A DNA stretch of 64,000 nt, taken from Zobellella iuensis (GTDB lineage: Bacteria; Pseudomonadota; Gammaproteobacteria; Enterobacterales; Aeromonadaceae). The notes below the pieces were generated by a model that did not search any database, had not been told where the DNA came from, and worked only from the letters and a program-made list of their open reading frames with translations. A program made the position numbers and the translations under genes. Positions within the stretch are counted from its first letter, which is position 1, and every line of letters begins with the position of its first letter. The DNA lies in the NCBI RefSeq assembly GCF_016746085.1, contig NZ_JAERTZ010000033.1:42600-106599 (forward strand), read 5' to 3'. Shown one piece after another: positions 1-9,599 of the stretch.

Positions 1-1
1 G

Positions 2-961
2 AACGGCCTGCTGTTCTACCCGGTGCAGTACGAGGGCGAGGAATCCTCCCAGAATGTGTTCTACACCGGTGCCGCGCCCAACCAGCAGGCCATTCCGGCG
101 GTGGACTACCTGATGCAGGAGCTGGGCGTGGAGCGCTGGGTGCTGGCCGGCACCGACTATGTGTACCCGCGCACCACCAACCGCATCCTCGAGGCCTACC
201 TTAGGGATCATGGCGTGGCCGAGGCCGACATCATGATCAACTACACCCCCTTCGGCCACTCCGACTGGCAGAACATAGTGGCCGAGATCAAGCGCTTCGG
301 CAGTGCCGGCAAGAAGACCGCCGTGGTGTCCACCATCAACGGCGACGCCAACGTGCCCTTCTACCGCGAGCTGGGCAACCAGGGCATCGACGCCGCTGAC
401 ATCCCGGTAGTGGCCTTCTCGGTGGGCGAGCAGGAGCTGTCCGGCATCGACACCGGCCCCCTGGTCGGCCATCTGGCGGCCTGGAACTACTTTATGAGCG
501 TGGATACCGACGCCAACGGCGATTTCATCGACGCCTGGACCGCCTTCACCAAGAACGACGCCGCCGTGACCAACGACCCCATGGAAGCCCACTATATCGG
601 TTTCAACATGTGGGCCGAGGCGGTGCGCAAGGCCGGCACCACCGAGGTGGACGCGGTAAAGGACGCCATCATAGGGGTGACGGTGCCCAACCTGAGCGGC
701 GGCTACGCCACCATGTTGCCCAACCACCATATCACCAAACCGGTCCTCATCGGCGAGATCCAGGACGATGGCCAGTTCGAGGTGGTCTGGCAGACCACGG
801 GTACCGTGATGGGCGACGCCTGGTCCGATTACCTGCCCGGCTCCCGGGATCTGGTGGCGGACTGGACCGCGCCCATGCGCTGCGGCAACTACAACGTGAC
901 CACCGGCAAGTGCGGCGGCAGCCAGGCCGTGGCGGAAGCCCAGGCGGCGCTGGGGAATTAA
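2..961 (+). CDS. urtA: Urea ABC transporter substrate-binding protein, 5' partial
   Basis: This is the C-terminal 319 residues of the periplasmic urea-binding protein; the reading frame is open at the left edge, so the start lies outside the window. The protein belongs to the branched-chain amino-acid/amide binding family and reads like UrtA throughout (YPVQYEGEESSQNVFYTGA, then NGDANVPFYREL). It would deliver urea to the UrtBC permease and UrtDE ATPases encoded just downstream on the same strand. The gap to urtB is unusually long (278 bases) and holds an inverted-repeat element, which could let the binding protein be made in excess over the membrane parts. Identity follows from family resemblance and from the intact urtBCDE order. 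Confidence 0.93.
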   Translation, partial: NGLLFYPVQYEGEESSQNVFYTGAAPNQQAIPAVDYLMQELGVERWVLAGTDYVYPRTTNRILEAYLRDHGVAEADIMINYTPFGHSDWQNIVAEIKRFGSAGKKTAVVSTINGDANVPFYRELGNQGIDAADIPVVAFSVGEQELSGIDTGPLVGHLAAWNYFMSVDTDANGDFIDAWTAFTKNDAAVTNDPMEAHYIGFNMWAEAVRKAGTTEVDAVKDAIIGVTVPNLSGGYATMLPNHHITKPVLIGEIQDDGQFEVVWQTTGTVMGDAWSDYLPGSRDLVADWTAPMRCGNYNVTTGKCGGSQAVAEAQAALGN

Positions 962-1034
962 GCCGGAAGCTGAAAGCGGGAAGCTGGAAGCTATCAGGCG
1001 GATCCCTGCCATGACTTGTGGGTGGCATGCCCCC

Positions 1035-1201
1035 TTGGGGCGCGGGCGGCCCGCCCGCATAAGGGTGGCACGGGGTGGGGCAAGGCACGGCGCAACCCGC
1101 GATGCCTGTTCTGCCTCGAGTCCTTGTAACGCCGCGATGTGGTGGGCCAATCCGAGGGTTCGCGCCGTGCGCGAATGCAGGCGGGCCGCCTGCGCCCCAT
1201 T
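1035..1201. repeat. Inverted-repeat element in the urtA-urtB spacer
   Basis: Two GC-rich arms face each other. Bases 1036-1060 and the reverse complement of 1175-1199 agree at 23 of 25 positions, each built around GGCGGCCCGCC. About 115 bases lie between the arms, and each arm can also fold on itself. A related single arm lies at 31991-32014. The whole looks like a small non-coding mobile-type or hairpin element that sits between urtA and the rest of the operon. No convincing gene is present between 962 and 1239. Confidence 0.6.
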
Positions 1202-1239
1202 CCGTGACCCGGAAACCTTGGGAAATAAAGGACAGCACC

Positions 1240-2838
1240 ATGAATATTTTCAGGATCCTGATGGTCCGGCTATGGCTGGTGGCGGGGCTGCTGGCCCCGG
1301 CGCTGCCGGTGGCGGCCCAGGTCGATGCCGGCCAGGCTTTGCTCGAGGCGCTGGATGCGCGCGCCTTTTCGGCCAAAAGCGAGGCCGTCGACGCCATTGT
1401 CGCCAGCCGGGATCCGCGGGCGCGGGACTGGCTGGCGGCGCTGCTCGACGGCCGCCTGCAACGCGGCAAGGAAGACCGGCGCTTCGTGCTGGTGATGAGC
1501 ACCGGCGGCCGGCAGTGGCCGGTGGTCGATGCGCTCAGTCATGAGCCTCTGGGCACCCTGGGGCGCCGGGAGCTGGACCGGATCAGCATCAACAACAGCC
1601 TGCGCAACCAGCTGCGCAGCACCCTGGCGGTGCTGGATCTCCATGCCGACGACCCGGCCCTGCGGCGGGCCTCGGCCGAGCGGCTGCTGGGCGAGGTGGA
1701 TGCCGAACTGGCGCCCACCCTGGCGGTGCTGATCCCGGAGGAGGCCGACGGCCAGACCCGGCGGCGGCTGACCCAGGCCCTGGCCATCCACCGGCTGGAG
1801 CAGGGCGACATCAGCGCCATCGAAACGCTGGCAGGCAGCCTGCACAGCCGGGTGCGCATCGCCCTCAACCGGGCGGCAGCAGGCGACGGCGAGCTGGCCG
1901 AGGCGGCCCGCAAGGCGCTGGCCGGCATAGAGCAGAACCTGAAGCTCAACCGCGCCGCCGAGACCCTCTATTTCGGCCTCAGCCTGGGCTCGGTGCTGGT
2001 GCTGGCGGCCATCGGCCTGGCCATCACCTTCGGGGTCATGGGGGTGATCAACATGGCCCACGGGGAACTGATCATGCTCGGCGCCTACACCACCTGGATG
2101 CTGCAACAGCTGCTGCCGGGCCAGCCGGGGCTGGCGCTGCTGCTGTCCATTCCCGCCGGTTTCCTGGTGGCGGCGCTCGCCGGCATCGCCATCGAGCGCG
2201 GTGTCATCCAGTTCCTCAAGGGGCGGCCGCTGGAAACCCTGCTGGCCACCTTCGGCGTCAGCCTGATCCTGCAGCAATTGGTGCGCACCCTGATCTCTCC
2301 GCTCAACCGCACCGTGGTCACCCCCGAGTGGATGAGCGGCTCCCTGGTGGTGAACGACGCCCTGTCGCTCACCCTCAACCGGCTCTATGTGCTGGGCTTC
2401 GCCCTGCTGGTGTTCGCCGGTCTGATGTGGGTGATGAAGGGCACCCGGCTGGGGCTGGAGGTGCGCGCCGTCACCCAGAACCGCACCATGGCCAGGGCCA
2501 TGGGCATTCGCGCCACCCGGGTGGACATCCTCACCTTCGGCCTGGGCTCCGGCGTGGCCGGCCTGGCCGGGGTGGCCCTGTCCCAGCTCACCAACGTGGG
2601 GCCCAACCTGGGCCAGAACTACATCATCGACTCCTTTATGGTGGTGGTGTTCGGCGGCGTGGGCAGCCTCTGGGGCACTCTGGTGGCCGGGCTCTCGCTC
2701 GGGGTCATCAACCAGATCCTGGAACCCTGGGCCGGGGCCGTGCTGGCCAAGATCATGGTGCTGGTGTTCATCATACTGTTCATTCAAAAACGGCCGCGCG
2801 GGCTCTTCCCGCAGAAGGGCCGGGCGGCGGAGGCATAA
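1240..2838 (+). CDS. urtB: Urea ABC transporter permease UrtB
   Basis: Inner-membrane permease of the LivH family, 532 residues. The start ATG at 1240 follows AAGGA by seven bases and gives a signal peptide ending near ALPVAAQ; in-frame starts further upstream run into the repeat element and are rejected. Residues about 25-235 form the alpha-helical, HEAT-like periplasmic extension that separates UrtB from ordinary LivH. Residues about 240-530 form the hydrophobic permease with the typical GVINMAHGELIMLGAY segment. Three bases separate it from urtC, so urtB-urtE are clearly co-transcribed. UrtB pairs with UrtC to form the urea channel. Confidence 0.95.
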   Translation: MNIFRILMVRLWLVAGLLAPALPVAAQVDAGQALLEALDARAFSAKSEAVDAIVASRDPRARDWLAALLDGRLQRGKEDRRFVLVMSTGGRQWPVVDALSHEPLGTLGRRELDRISINNSLRNQLRSTLAVLDLHADDPALRRASAERLLGEVDAELAPTLAVLIPEEADGQTRRRLTQALAIHRLEQGDISAIETLAGSLHSRVRIALNRAAAGDGELAEAARKALAGIEQNLKLNRAAETLYFGLSLGSVLVLAAIGLAITFGVMGVINMAHGELIMLGAYTTWMLQQLLPGQPGLALLLSIPAGFLVAALAGIAIERGVIQFLKGRPLETLLATFGVSLILQQLVRTLISPLNRTVVTPEWMSGSLVVNDALSLTLNRLYVLGFALLVFAGLMWVMKGTRLGLEVRAVTQNRTMARAMGIRATRVDILTFGLGSGVAGLAGVALSQLTNVGPNLGQNYIIDSFMVVVFGGVGSLWGTLVAGLSLGVINQILEPWAGAVLAKIMVLVFIILFIQKRPRGLFPQKGRAAEA

Positions 2839-2841
2839 CGC

Positions 2842-3948
2842 ATGTGGTTGACCCAACCCCTTAAAGAGCGCCAGACCCGGGTTTTTCTGGCGGTGTTGCT
2901 GGCGGCCCTGCTGCTGGTGAGCCTGGCCAACCTGCTGCTGCCGGCGGCGCACCCGCTGCACGTGTCCACCTACACCGTCACCCTGCTCGGCAAGTACCTG
3001 AGCTATGCCCTGCTGGCGGTGGCGGTGGACCTGGTGTGGGGCTATCTCGGCATCCTCAGCCTGGGCCACGGCGCCTTCTTCGCCCTGGGCGGCTACGCCA
3101 TGGGCATGTACCTGATGCGCCAGATCGGCGACCGGGGCGTGTACGGCCACCCGGAGCTGCCGGACTTTATGGTGTTCCTCAACTGGGACAGCCTGCCCTG
3201 GTACTGGGCCGGCTTCGACATGGCCTGGTTCGCCTTCCTGATGGTGCTGTTGGCGCCGGGACTGCTGGCGCTGGTGTTCGGCTTCCTGGCGTTCCGCTCC
3301 CGGGTCACCGGGGTCTATCTGTCGATCATCACCCAGGCGCTGACCTTCGCCCTGATGCTGGCGTTTTTCCGCAACGAGATGGGCTTTGGCGGCAACAACG
3401 GCCTCACCGACTTCCGCGAGCTGCTGGGCTTCGATCTGCGCGCCGACACCACCCGGGTGGGGCTGTTTATCGCCTCCGGCATCGCTCTGGCGCTGGGCTA
3501 CTGGCTGTGCCGGGCCCTGGTGCTGAGCAAGCTGGGCCGGGTGTGCGTGGCCTCGCGTGACGCCCAGGCCCGCACCCGCTTTATCGGCTACCGGGTGGAG
3601 CGGGTGCAGCTGTTCGTGTTCGTGCTGTCCGCCATGCTGGCCGGGGTGGCCGGGGCCCTCTACGTGCCCCAGGTGGGCATCATCAACCCCAGCGAATTCT
3701 CGCCGCTGTTCTCCATCGAAATCGTGGTGTGGGTGGCCCTGGGCGGCCGCGCCACCCTCTACGGCGCCGTGTTGGGCGCCCTGCTGGTGAACTACGCCAA
3801 GACGGTGTTCACCGGGGTCATGCCCGACGCCTGGCTGTTCGCCCTCGGCGGCCTCTTCGTGGTGGCGACCGTGCTGTTGCCCAGGGGCATCGCCGGCCTG
3901 CTGGCCCGCCGCCGTTCTTCCGCTGCACCCAAGGAGGCAAGCGCATGA
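2842..3948 (+). CDS. urtC: Urea ABC transporter permease UrtC
   Basis: Second permease subunit, LivM family, 368 residues, with about ten hydrophobic segments and the LivM-type motif LGHGAFFALGGYAMGMYL near residue 75. It would form a heterodimer with UrtB in the inner membrane. The start ATG lies three bases after the urtB stop, and its last codon overlaps the urtD start by four bases, so translation is probably coupled. The tail (LLARRRSSAAPKEASA) is a short basic cytoplasmic extension. Nothing is missing compared with the family length of about 360-380 residues. Confidence 0.95.
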   Translation: MWLTQPLKERQTRVFLAVLLAALLLVSLANLLLPAAHPLHVSTYTVTLLGKYLSYALLAVAVDLVWGYLGILSLGHGAFFALGGYAMGMYLMRQIGDRGVYGHPELPDFMVFLNWDSLPWYWAGFDMAWFAFLMVLLAPGLLALVFGFLAFRSRVTGVYLSIITQALTFALMLAFFRNEMGFGGNNGLTDFRELLGFDLRADTTRVGLFIASGIALALGYWLCRALVLSKLGRVCVASRDAQARTRFIGYRVERVQLFVFVLSAMLAGVAGALYVPQVGIINPSEFSPLFSIEIVVWVALGGRATLYGAVLGALLVNYAKTVFTGVMPDAWLFALGGLFVVATVLLPRGIAGLLARRRSSAAPKEASA

Positions 3949-4790
3949 AGATGTTCAAATCCCTGGCCCGCCGGGATCAGGTGTTCGACTTTATGGTGCC
4001 CGAGGTGTCGCCGGTGGACGTGCGCCACGGCCCCATCCTTTACCTGGAGGACGTGAGCGTGAGCTTCGACGGCTTCAGGGCCATCAACAACCTCAACCTC
4101 ACCATCGACGACGGCGAGCTGCGCTGCATCATAGGCCCCAACGGCGCCGGCAAAACCACCATGATGGACATCATCACCGGCAAGACCCGGCCCGATAAGG
4201 GCCAGGTATGGTTCGGCAGCAAGCACAACCTGCTGCGGCTGTCGGAGCCGGAGATCGCCAGCCTGGGCATAGGCCGCAAGTTCCAGAAACCCACGGTGTT
4301 CGAAGAGCTGACGGTGATCGAAAACCTGGAGCTGGCCATGGCCGCCGACAAGCGGGTGCTGCCCACCCTGACCGCCCGGCTGAGCCCGGCGCAGCGGGAT
4401 CGCATTCACGAGGTGGTGGCGCTTATCGGCCTCAGGTCCGCCGCCCACGAGCTGGCGGGCATCCTCTCCCACGGCCAGAAACAGTGGCTGGAGATCGGCA
4501 TGCTGCTGATGCAGCGGCCCCGGCTGCTGCTGGTGGACGAGCCGGTAGCGGGCATGACCGAGCAGGAGATGGAGCTGACCGCCGAGCTGCTGACCAAGCT
4601 GGCCGGCAAGGGCAAGCAGTCGGTGGTGGTGGTGGAGCACGACATGGGCTTCGTGCGTTCCATCGCGCGCAAGGTGACGGTGCTGCACCAGGGCTCGGTG
4701 CTGGCCGAAGGCACCATGGACCAGGTATCCAACGACCCGCGGGTGGTCGAGGTGTACCTGGGGGAAGAAAGCGGCGCCGAGGTGGCCTGA
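3945..4790 (+). CDS. urtD: Urea ABC transporter ATP-binding protein UrtD
   Basis: Cytoplasmic ATPase of LivG type, 281 residues. The start at 3945 overlaps the urtC stop (ATGA) and is preceded by a strong AAGGAGG at 3931. Visible ABC motifs are Walker A GPNGAGKTT near residue 65, the Q-loop in GRKFQKPTVFEELTV, a signature region LSHGQKQWLEIGMLLMQRP, Walker B LLLVDEPVAGMT and the switch histidine in VVVVEHDMGFV. The RKFQKPTVFE string is typical of UrtD rather than generic LivG. With UrtE it drives urea import. The stop overlaps the urtE start by one base. Confidence 0.95.
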   Translation: MKMFKSLARRDQVFDFMVPEVSPVDVRHGPILYLEDVSVSFDGFRAINNLNLTIDDGELRCIIGPNGAGKTTMMDIITGKTRPDKGQVWFGSKHNLLRLSEPEIASLGIGRKFQKPTVFEELTVIENLELAMAADKRVLPTLTARLSPAQRDRIHEVVALIGLRSAAHELAGILSHGQKQWLEIGMLLMQRPRLLLVDEPVAGMTEQEMELTAELLTKLAGKGKQSVVVVEHDMGFVRSIARKVTVLHQGSVLAEGTMDQVSNDPRVVEVYLGEESGAEVA

Positions 4791-5488
4791 TGCTGACAAT
4801 CGACAAACTCAACCAGTTCTACGGCGAAAGCCACACCCTCTGGGACCTGAGCCTGGACATCCCCCGCGGCCGCTGCACCTGCGTGATGGGCCGCAACGGG
4901 GTGGGCAAAACCACCCTGCTCAAGTGCATCATGGGCGAGGTGGCGGCGAAGAGCGGCAGCATCCGCCTGGACGATGGCACCGAACTCACCAAAAAGCGGC
5001 TGGAAGACAGGTCCCGGCTCAGGCTGGGCTATGTGCCCCAGGGCCGGCAGATCTTCCCGCTGATGACGGTGGAGGAAAACCTGCGCACCGGCCTGGCGGC
5101 CCGGGGCGATGGCCTGCGCCGGATCCCGGAGCGAGTCTATGAGCTGTTTCCGGTGCTGAAGGAGATGCGCCAGCGCCGGGGCGGGGATCTGTCCGGCGGC
5201 CAGCAGCAGCAACTGGCCATCGGCCGGGCCCTGGTGCTGGAGCCGGAGCTGCTGATCCTGGACGAGCCGGGGGAGGGCATACAGCCCAACATCGTCGCCG
5301 ATATCGGCCAGGTGATCCGCCGGCTGATGACGGAAGACGGCCTCAGCGTGCTGCTGGTGGAGCAGAAACTGCCCTTCGCCCGCAAGTACGCGGATCGCTT
5401 CGTGATCCTGGATCGGGGCCGGCAGGTGGCCGAGGGCGAGATCGCCGAGCTGTCCGACTCCCTGATCAAGCGGCACCTGACGGTGTAG
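4790..5488 (+). CDS. urtE: Urea ABC transporter ATP-binding protein UrtE
   Basis: Second ATPase, LivF type, 232 residues. The start is set by the TGATG overlap with urtD. Motifs are Walker A GRNGVGKTTLLKCIMG near residue 36, signature LSGGQQQQLAIGRAL, Walker B LLILDEPGEGIQPNIV and LLVEQKLPFARKYADRF. The GEGIQPNIV segment is characteristic of UrtE. This is the last gene of the operon: a clear rho-independent terminator follows 40 bases later, and no urease genes lie directly downstream in the window, so urease must be encoded elsewhere or upstream of the window edge. Confidence 0.95.
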   Translation: MLTIDKLNQFYGESHTLWDLSLDIPRGRCTCVMGRNGVGKTTLLKCIMGEVAAKSGSIRLDDGTELTKKRLEDRSRLRLGYVPQGRQIFPLMTVEENLRTGLAARGDGLRRIPERVYELFPVLKEMRQRRGGDLSGGQQQQLAIGRALVLEPELLILDEPGEGIQPNIVADIGQVIRRLMTEDGLSVLLVEQKLPFARKYADRFVILDRGRQVAEGEIAELSDSLIKRHLTV

Positions 5489-5525
5489 ATCGGTCCGGAT
5501 CGCGGCATCGATCTTGTTGCACTGC

Positions 5526-5551
5526 AAAAAAGCCCGGGCAACCGGGCTTTC
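5526..5551 (+). terminator. Rho-independent terminator of the urt operon
   Basis: The stem AAGCCCGG/CCGGGCTT closes on a short GCAA loop and is followed by TT, with an A-run before it. It lies about 40 bases after the urtE stop. A partial second copy of the left part, AAGCCCGGGCAACCGG, occurs at 5721-5736 on the far side of repeat copy A. Confidence 0.75.
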
Positions 5552-5557
5552 AGCTTG

Positions 5558-5713
5558 CTGACAAAGTCCAGCTCCTGTTTTTTCGCCAGATATTTCCTTT
5601 TCCCGCAGCCGTTTTAACCCTAGTCATCTCCGCGAAGGCGGAGATCCATGACATGGTGCACTGGACTCCCGCCTTCGCGGGAGTGACCACAGAGTAATAC
5701 GAAGGTTTGTCAG
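5558..5713. repeat. Dispersed double-hairpin repeat, copy A (intact, about 155 bp)
   Basis: Two perfect hairpins lie in tandem: 5626-5645 (ATCTCCGC, loop GAAG, GCGGAGAT) and 5665-5684 (ACTCCCGC, loop CTTC, GCGGGAGT). The same pair occurs in inverted orientation at 22958-23019 (copy D), a single-hairpin version at 11448-11467 (copy B) and a broken one near 12704 (copy C). Copy A is bounded by an 8-base terminal inverted repeat, CTGACAAA at 5558 and TTTGTCAG at 5706, and by a 16-base direct repeat (5530-5545 and 5721-5736). The structure resembles a REP/MITE-type non-autonomous element. Confidence 0.75.
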
Positions 5714-5782
5714 TACTCTGAAGCCCGGGCAACCGGTAGGGGGCAATGGCATGGGGCAAGGATGCCCCATGGCCGTTTTGGC

Positions 5783-6151
5783 TCAGCGCAGGGCCTCAAG
5801 CCGCTGCTGCAGTTCGGGGCTGGTCTGCAGCTGGTTGGCGATCAGGTTGTAGTCTTCCACCGACAGGCCCGATTCGGTCACGGCATCCACCATGCTTTCG
5901 TTGGCTTCCTGCTGGATGGCCTGGGCCTGCTGCTCATCTTCCACCTGGCTCAATTTGGCCATGGCTTCTTCCTGCAACAGGCTGATCTTGTCCTGGGCGG
6001 CGGCGAATTTCTCCAGCTGGGCATCATCGATGCCGGCGGCGGGCTGGGCCGCGGCCGGCGGCATGGCGGCAGTGCTCTGGGCAATGGCCGGGGCCGTGGC
6101 CAGCAACAGGGCGGACAGCAGGGCGGAAGCGGTCAGGGTCTTTTTCATCAT
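5783..6151 (-). CDS. Periplasmic DUF4168-family protein
   Basis: Small exported protein, 122 residues. Residues 1-25 are a classic Sec signal peptide ending ATAPAIAQ. The mature part is Ala/Gln-rich and helical, with the family-typical stretch EANESMVDAVTESGLSVEDY and a C-terminal LQRLEALR. DUF4168 proteins have no established function; a periplasmic stress or envelope role is only a guess. The start ATGATG follows GAGGAG; the second ATG is equally possible. It is transcribed divergently from a two-component system with an NtrC-type regulator, and a sigma-54-like promoter lies 39 bases upstream, so it is a likely target of that system. A weak hairpin without a T-run (5751-5770) follows it. 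Confidence 0.8.
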   Translation of the reverse strand: MMKKTLTASALLSALLLATAPAIAQSTAAMPPAAAQPAAGIDDAQLEKFAAAQDKISLLQEEAMAKLSQVEDEQQAQAIQQEANESMVDAVTESGLSVEDYNLIANQLQTSPELQQRLEALR

Positions 6152-6189
6152 AAACTCCTCGGTTGGCGTTATAGATTCCCCCTGACTAA

Positions 6190-6205
6190 GGCCAGGATCG
6201 TGCCA
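6190..6205 (-). promoter_or_regulatory. Candidate sigma-54 promoter for the DUF4168 gene
   Basis: Read on the minus strand, TGGCAC is followed by five bases and then TGGCC. This gives the essential GG-N10-GC spacing, with an exact -24 box and a 3-of-5 match in the -12 box. The gene it faces starts about 40 bases downstream, and the divergent neighbour is a sigma-54-activating regulator. Assigned by eye. Confidence 0.55.
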
Positions 6206-6358
6206 ACCTTTGAATTTTTATTTTAACTGTCTGTTTTTTATGGTTATTTATATTGTTGCGTGGGTTGCTGTCGTAGCGGATACCGCACCGGAGGACGGGG
6301 TCTGTGTCTTTTTGTCATAGTGTGAATTATCCATTCGGGACAGGATGATACAGAGCCC

Positions 6359-7793
6359 ATGTATTACCGGATAAAGAACGGGGTCGGGGGAGGCGGCATC
6401 GGCTGGCGGGTGGTGCTCTATGTGGTACTGCCCCTGTGGCTGATCCTGGCGCTGGGCGTCGGCCTGACCCTGCACCATGTCAACCTGGCGCAAGACGAGC
6501 GGCTCAAGGAGGACATCAAGCTGATCGCCCGGGCGGTGAGCGGGCCTATCGGCGACGCCCTGGCCGGCGGCGATATCAAGGGAGTCGAGCGCACCCTGTC
6601 GGCGGTGTTTTCCATCGGCCAGGTCTATGGCGCCTCGGTGTTCGATGCCGAGGGGCGGGTGCTGGCCTCGTCCGGCATCGCCGACCTCAGCCTGCGCAAC
6701 CGCCCGGCCGCCACCCGGGTGATGCGGACCGGGGAACAGCAGGAGCTGTATCAGCGGACCGCGGGCCGGGACGTGTTTTCCCACTTCGTGCCGCTGACCG
6801 ATGCGGGAGGCCGCATCAACGGCCTTATCCAGATCACCCGCCGGGCCAAGGACTTCGAGCAGTCCTTCGCCCTGTTGGCCAGAACCGCCTGGCTCGGCTG
6901 GTTGATTTTCGGGGTGCTGATGATGGGAGTGGTGATCTGGGGTCATTACCGGGGGCTGGGGCGCCACGTCAACGGCCTGGTGGCGGTGATGGACAGGGTC
7001 AAGGCCGGCGACTGGCAGCAGCGGGCGGCGCTGGCCGGCCCCCAGGAGCTGCGCCGCATCGCCCTGGGGCTGAACGAGATGCTGGGGGAAATCCGCAACC
7101 ACCGGGCCCAGGAGCGGGCGCTCAACCGGCGCCTGCGGCACCAGCAGAAGATGGCGGCGGTGGGCACTGTGGTGGGCGGCATCGCCCACGAGCTGGGGGC
7201 GCCGCTCAACGTGATCGACGGTCGTGCCCGCCGGCTGCAGAAGCAGACCGATGAGCCCGAGGCCCAGCGCCAATTGGGCGCCATTCGCGGCCAGGTGTTG
7301 CGCCTGTCGCGCATCGTACGCCAGTTGCTGGATTTCAGCCGGCCCGAGTCCCGGGAGAGTGAGCCGGTGGAGCTGTACCGGCTGCTGGCGCAGAGCGCCG
7401 CCGCCGTGCGGTACGAACAATGGTCCGTCGCCGGGCTGAGCCTGCCGCCGTCCGGAAAACCGGTTTGGCTGCGGCTCGACGGTGCCCGGCTGGAGCTGGC
7501 CCTGGTCAATGTGCTGCGCAATGCCCTGCAGGCGGCGCGCAGCCGGGTAGAGGTTGCCGTACGGGAGCAGGAAGGGCGGCTTGCCATCGAGATCTCCGAC
7601 GACGGCCCCGGCTTCGCCCTCGACCCCGAGCAACTGGTGGCCCCCTTCGTCACCACCAAACCCAAGGGCGAGGGCACCGGGCTGGGGCTGGCGATAGTGC
7701 ACAACATCATGGCCGAGCTGGACGGCGGCCTGACGCTCACCACGGCCCCGGGCGGCGGCGCCCGGGTGATACTGACACTTGCGAGGAGTTCCC

Positions 7794-7822
<29 letters not shown>
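6359..7822 (+). CDS. Sensor histidine kinase of a two-component system
   Basis: Membrane histidine kinase, 487 residues. A transmembrane helix at about 17-38 and another near 180-200 enclose a periplasmic sensor of about 140 residues with no motif I recognise. HAMP-like segment about 200-255, dimerisation box with GGIAHELGAPLNVI (phospho-acceptor His277), N-box ALVNVLRNALQAA, G1 ISDDGPGF and G2 GEGTGLGLAIV. The H-box wording HELGxPLNV is typical of kinases that partner NtrC-like regulators. The 3' end overlaps the regulator gene by 29 bases, so the two are co-translated. The signal sensed is unknown; proximity to urea transport genes hints at, but does not show, a nitrogen link. Confidence 0.88.
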
Positions 7823-9151
<1,329 letters not shown>

Positions 9152-9155
<4 letters not shown>

Positions 9156-9502
9156 CGCTCGGCGGCGATCACCGAGATCTCCACCAGCAGCTCGGGGCGG
9201 GCCATGGCGGCTTCCACGCAGGCGCGGGCGGGAGCATGGCCCTCGGGTACCCAGGCGTCCCACACTGCGTTCATGGCGGCGAAGTCGGCCATGGTTTTCA
9301 GGTAGATGGTGGCGGAGAGGATATGCTCCCGGCTGGAGCCGGCTTCGAGCAGCAGTTCGTCCACTTTTTCCAGCATGGTGCGGCTCTGTTCGGTGATATC
9401 CTGAGTGGCGTCCTTGCAGACCTGGCCGCACAGGTAGAGGGTGCCGTTGTGTTTGACGATGCGGCTCATGCGTTGGCCGATCTGCCGGCGTTCAATAGTC
9501 AT
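9152..9502 (-). CDS. RidA family protein, YoaB-like
   Basis: Small trimeric-type protein of the YjgF/YER057c/UK114 family, 116 residues. RidA itself deaminates reactive enamine/imine intermediates; this member looks closer to the YoaB/YjgH branch ([20 protein letters not shown], then [11 protein letters not shown]), whose substrate is not established. The conserved arginine position is present in PARACVEA. The start is the ATG at 9502, preceded by AGGAGT; an upstream in-frame extension lacks family similarity and overlaps the divergent gene. It ends tail-to-tail with the response regulator and is divergent from the MOSC-fusion gene, with about 97 bases between the starts. Confidence 0.85.
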
Positions 9503-9599
9503 TTGTACTCCTTTGATACGATAAGAACAGCAATATCCGCCAACCATTACCGATTGGCATGCGGATGTAAACTTTTGGGGATAGAAAGGGTGGAATAAT

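Noticed and set aside
963..992. GAAGCTGGAAGC-rich stretch after urtA, similar to 12777-12801
   Set aside because: Short, imperfect and of simple composition; two occurrences are not enough to define an element.
2959..2964. Other CACGTG hexamers (for example 2959 and 26230) as parS sites
   Set aside because: The flanking bases do not match TGTTNCACGTGAAACA; they are chance hexamers in coding sequence.
1270..3150. Very long open frames on the minus strand across urtB-urtC and similar ones elsewhere (for example 58054-60489 plus, 45706-48285 minus)
   Set aside because: They are mirror frames of high-GC genes with G/C at the third codon position; their products are His/Gln/Gly-rich with no family resemblance and they overlap clear genes completely.
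5751..5770. ATGGGGCA/TGCCCCAT hairpin as the terminator of the DUF4168 gene
   Set aside because: The stem is perfect but no T-run follows on the minus strand, so it is mentioned only as a weak candidate.
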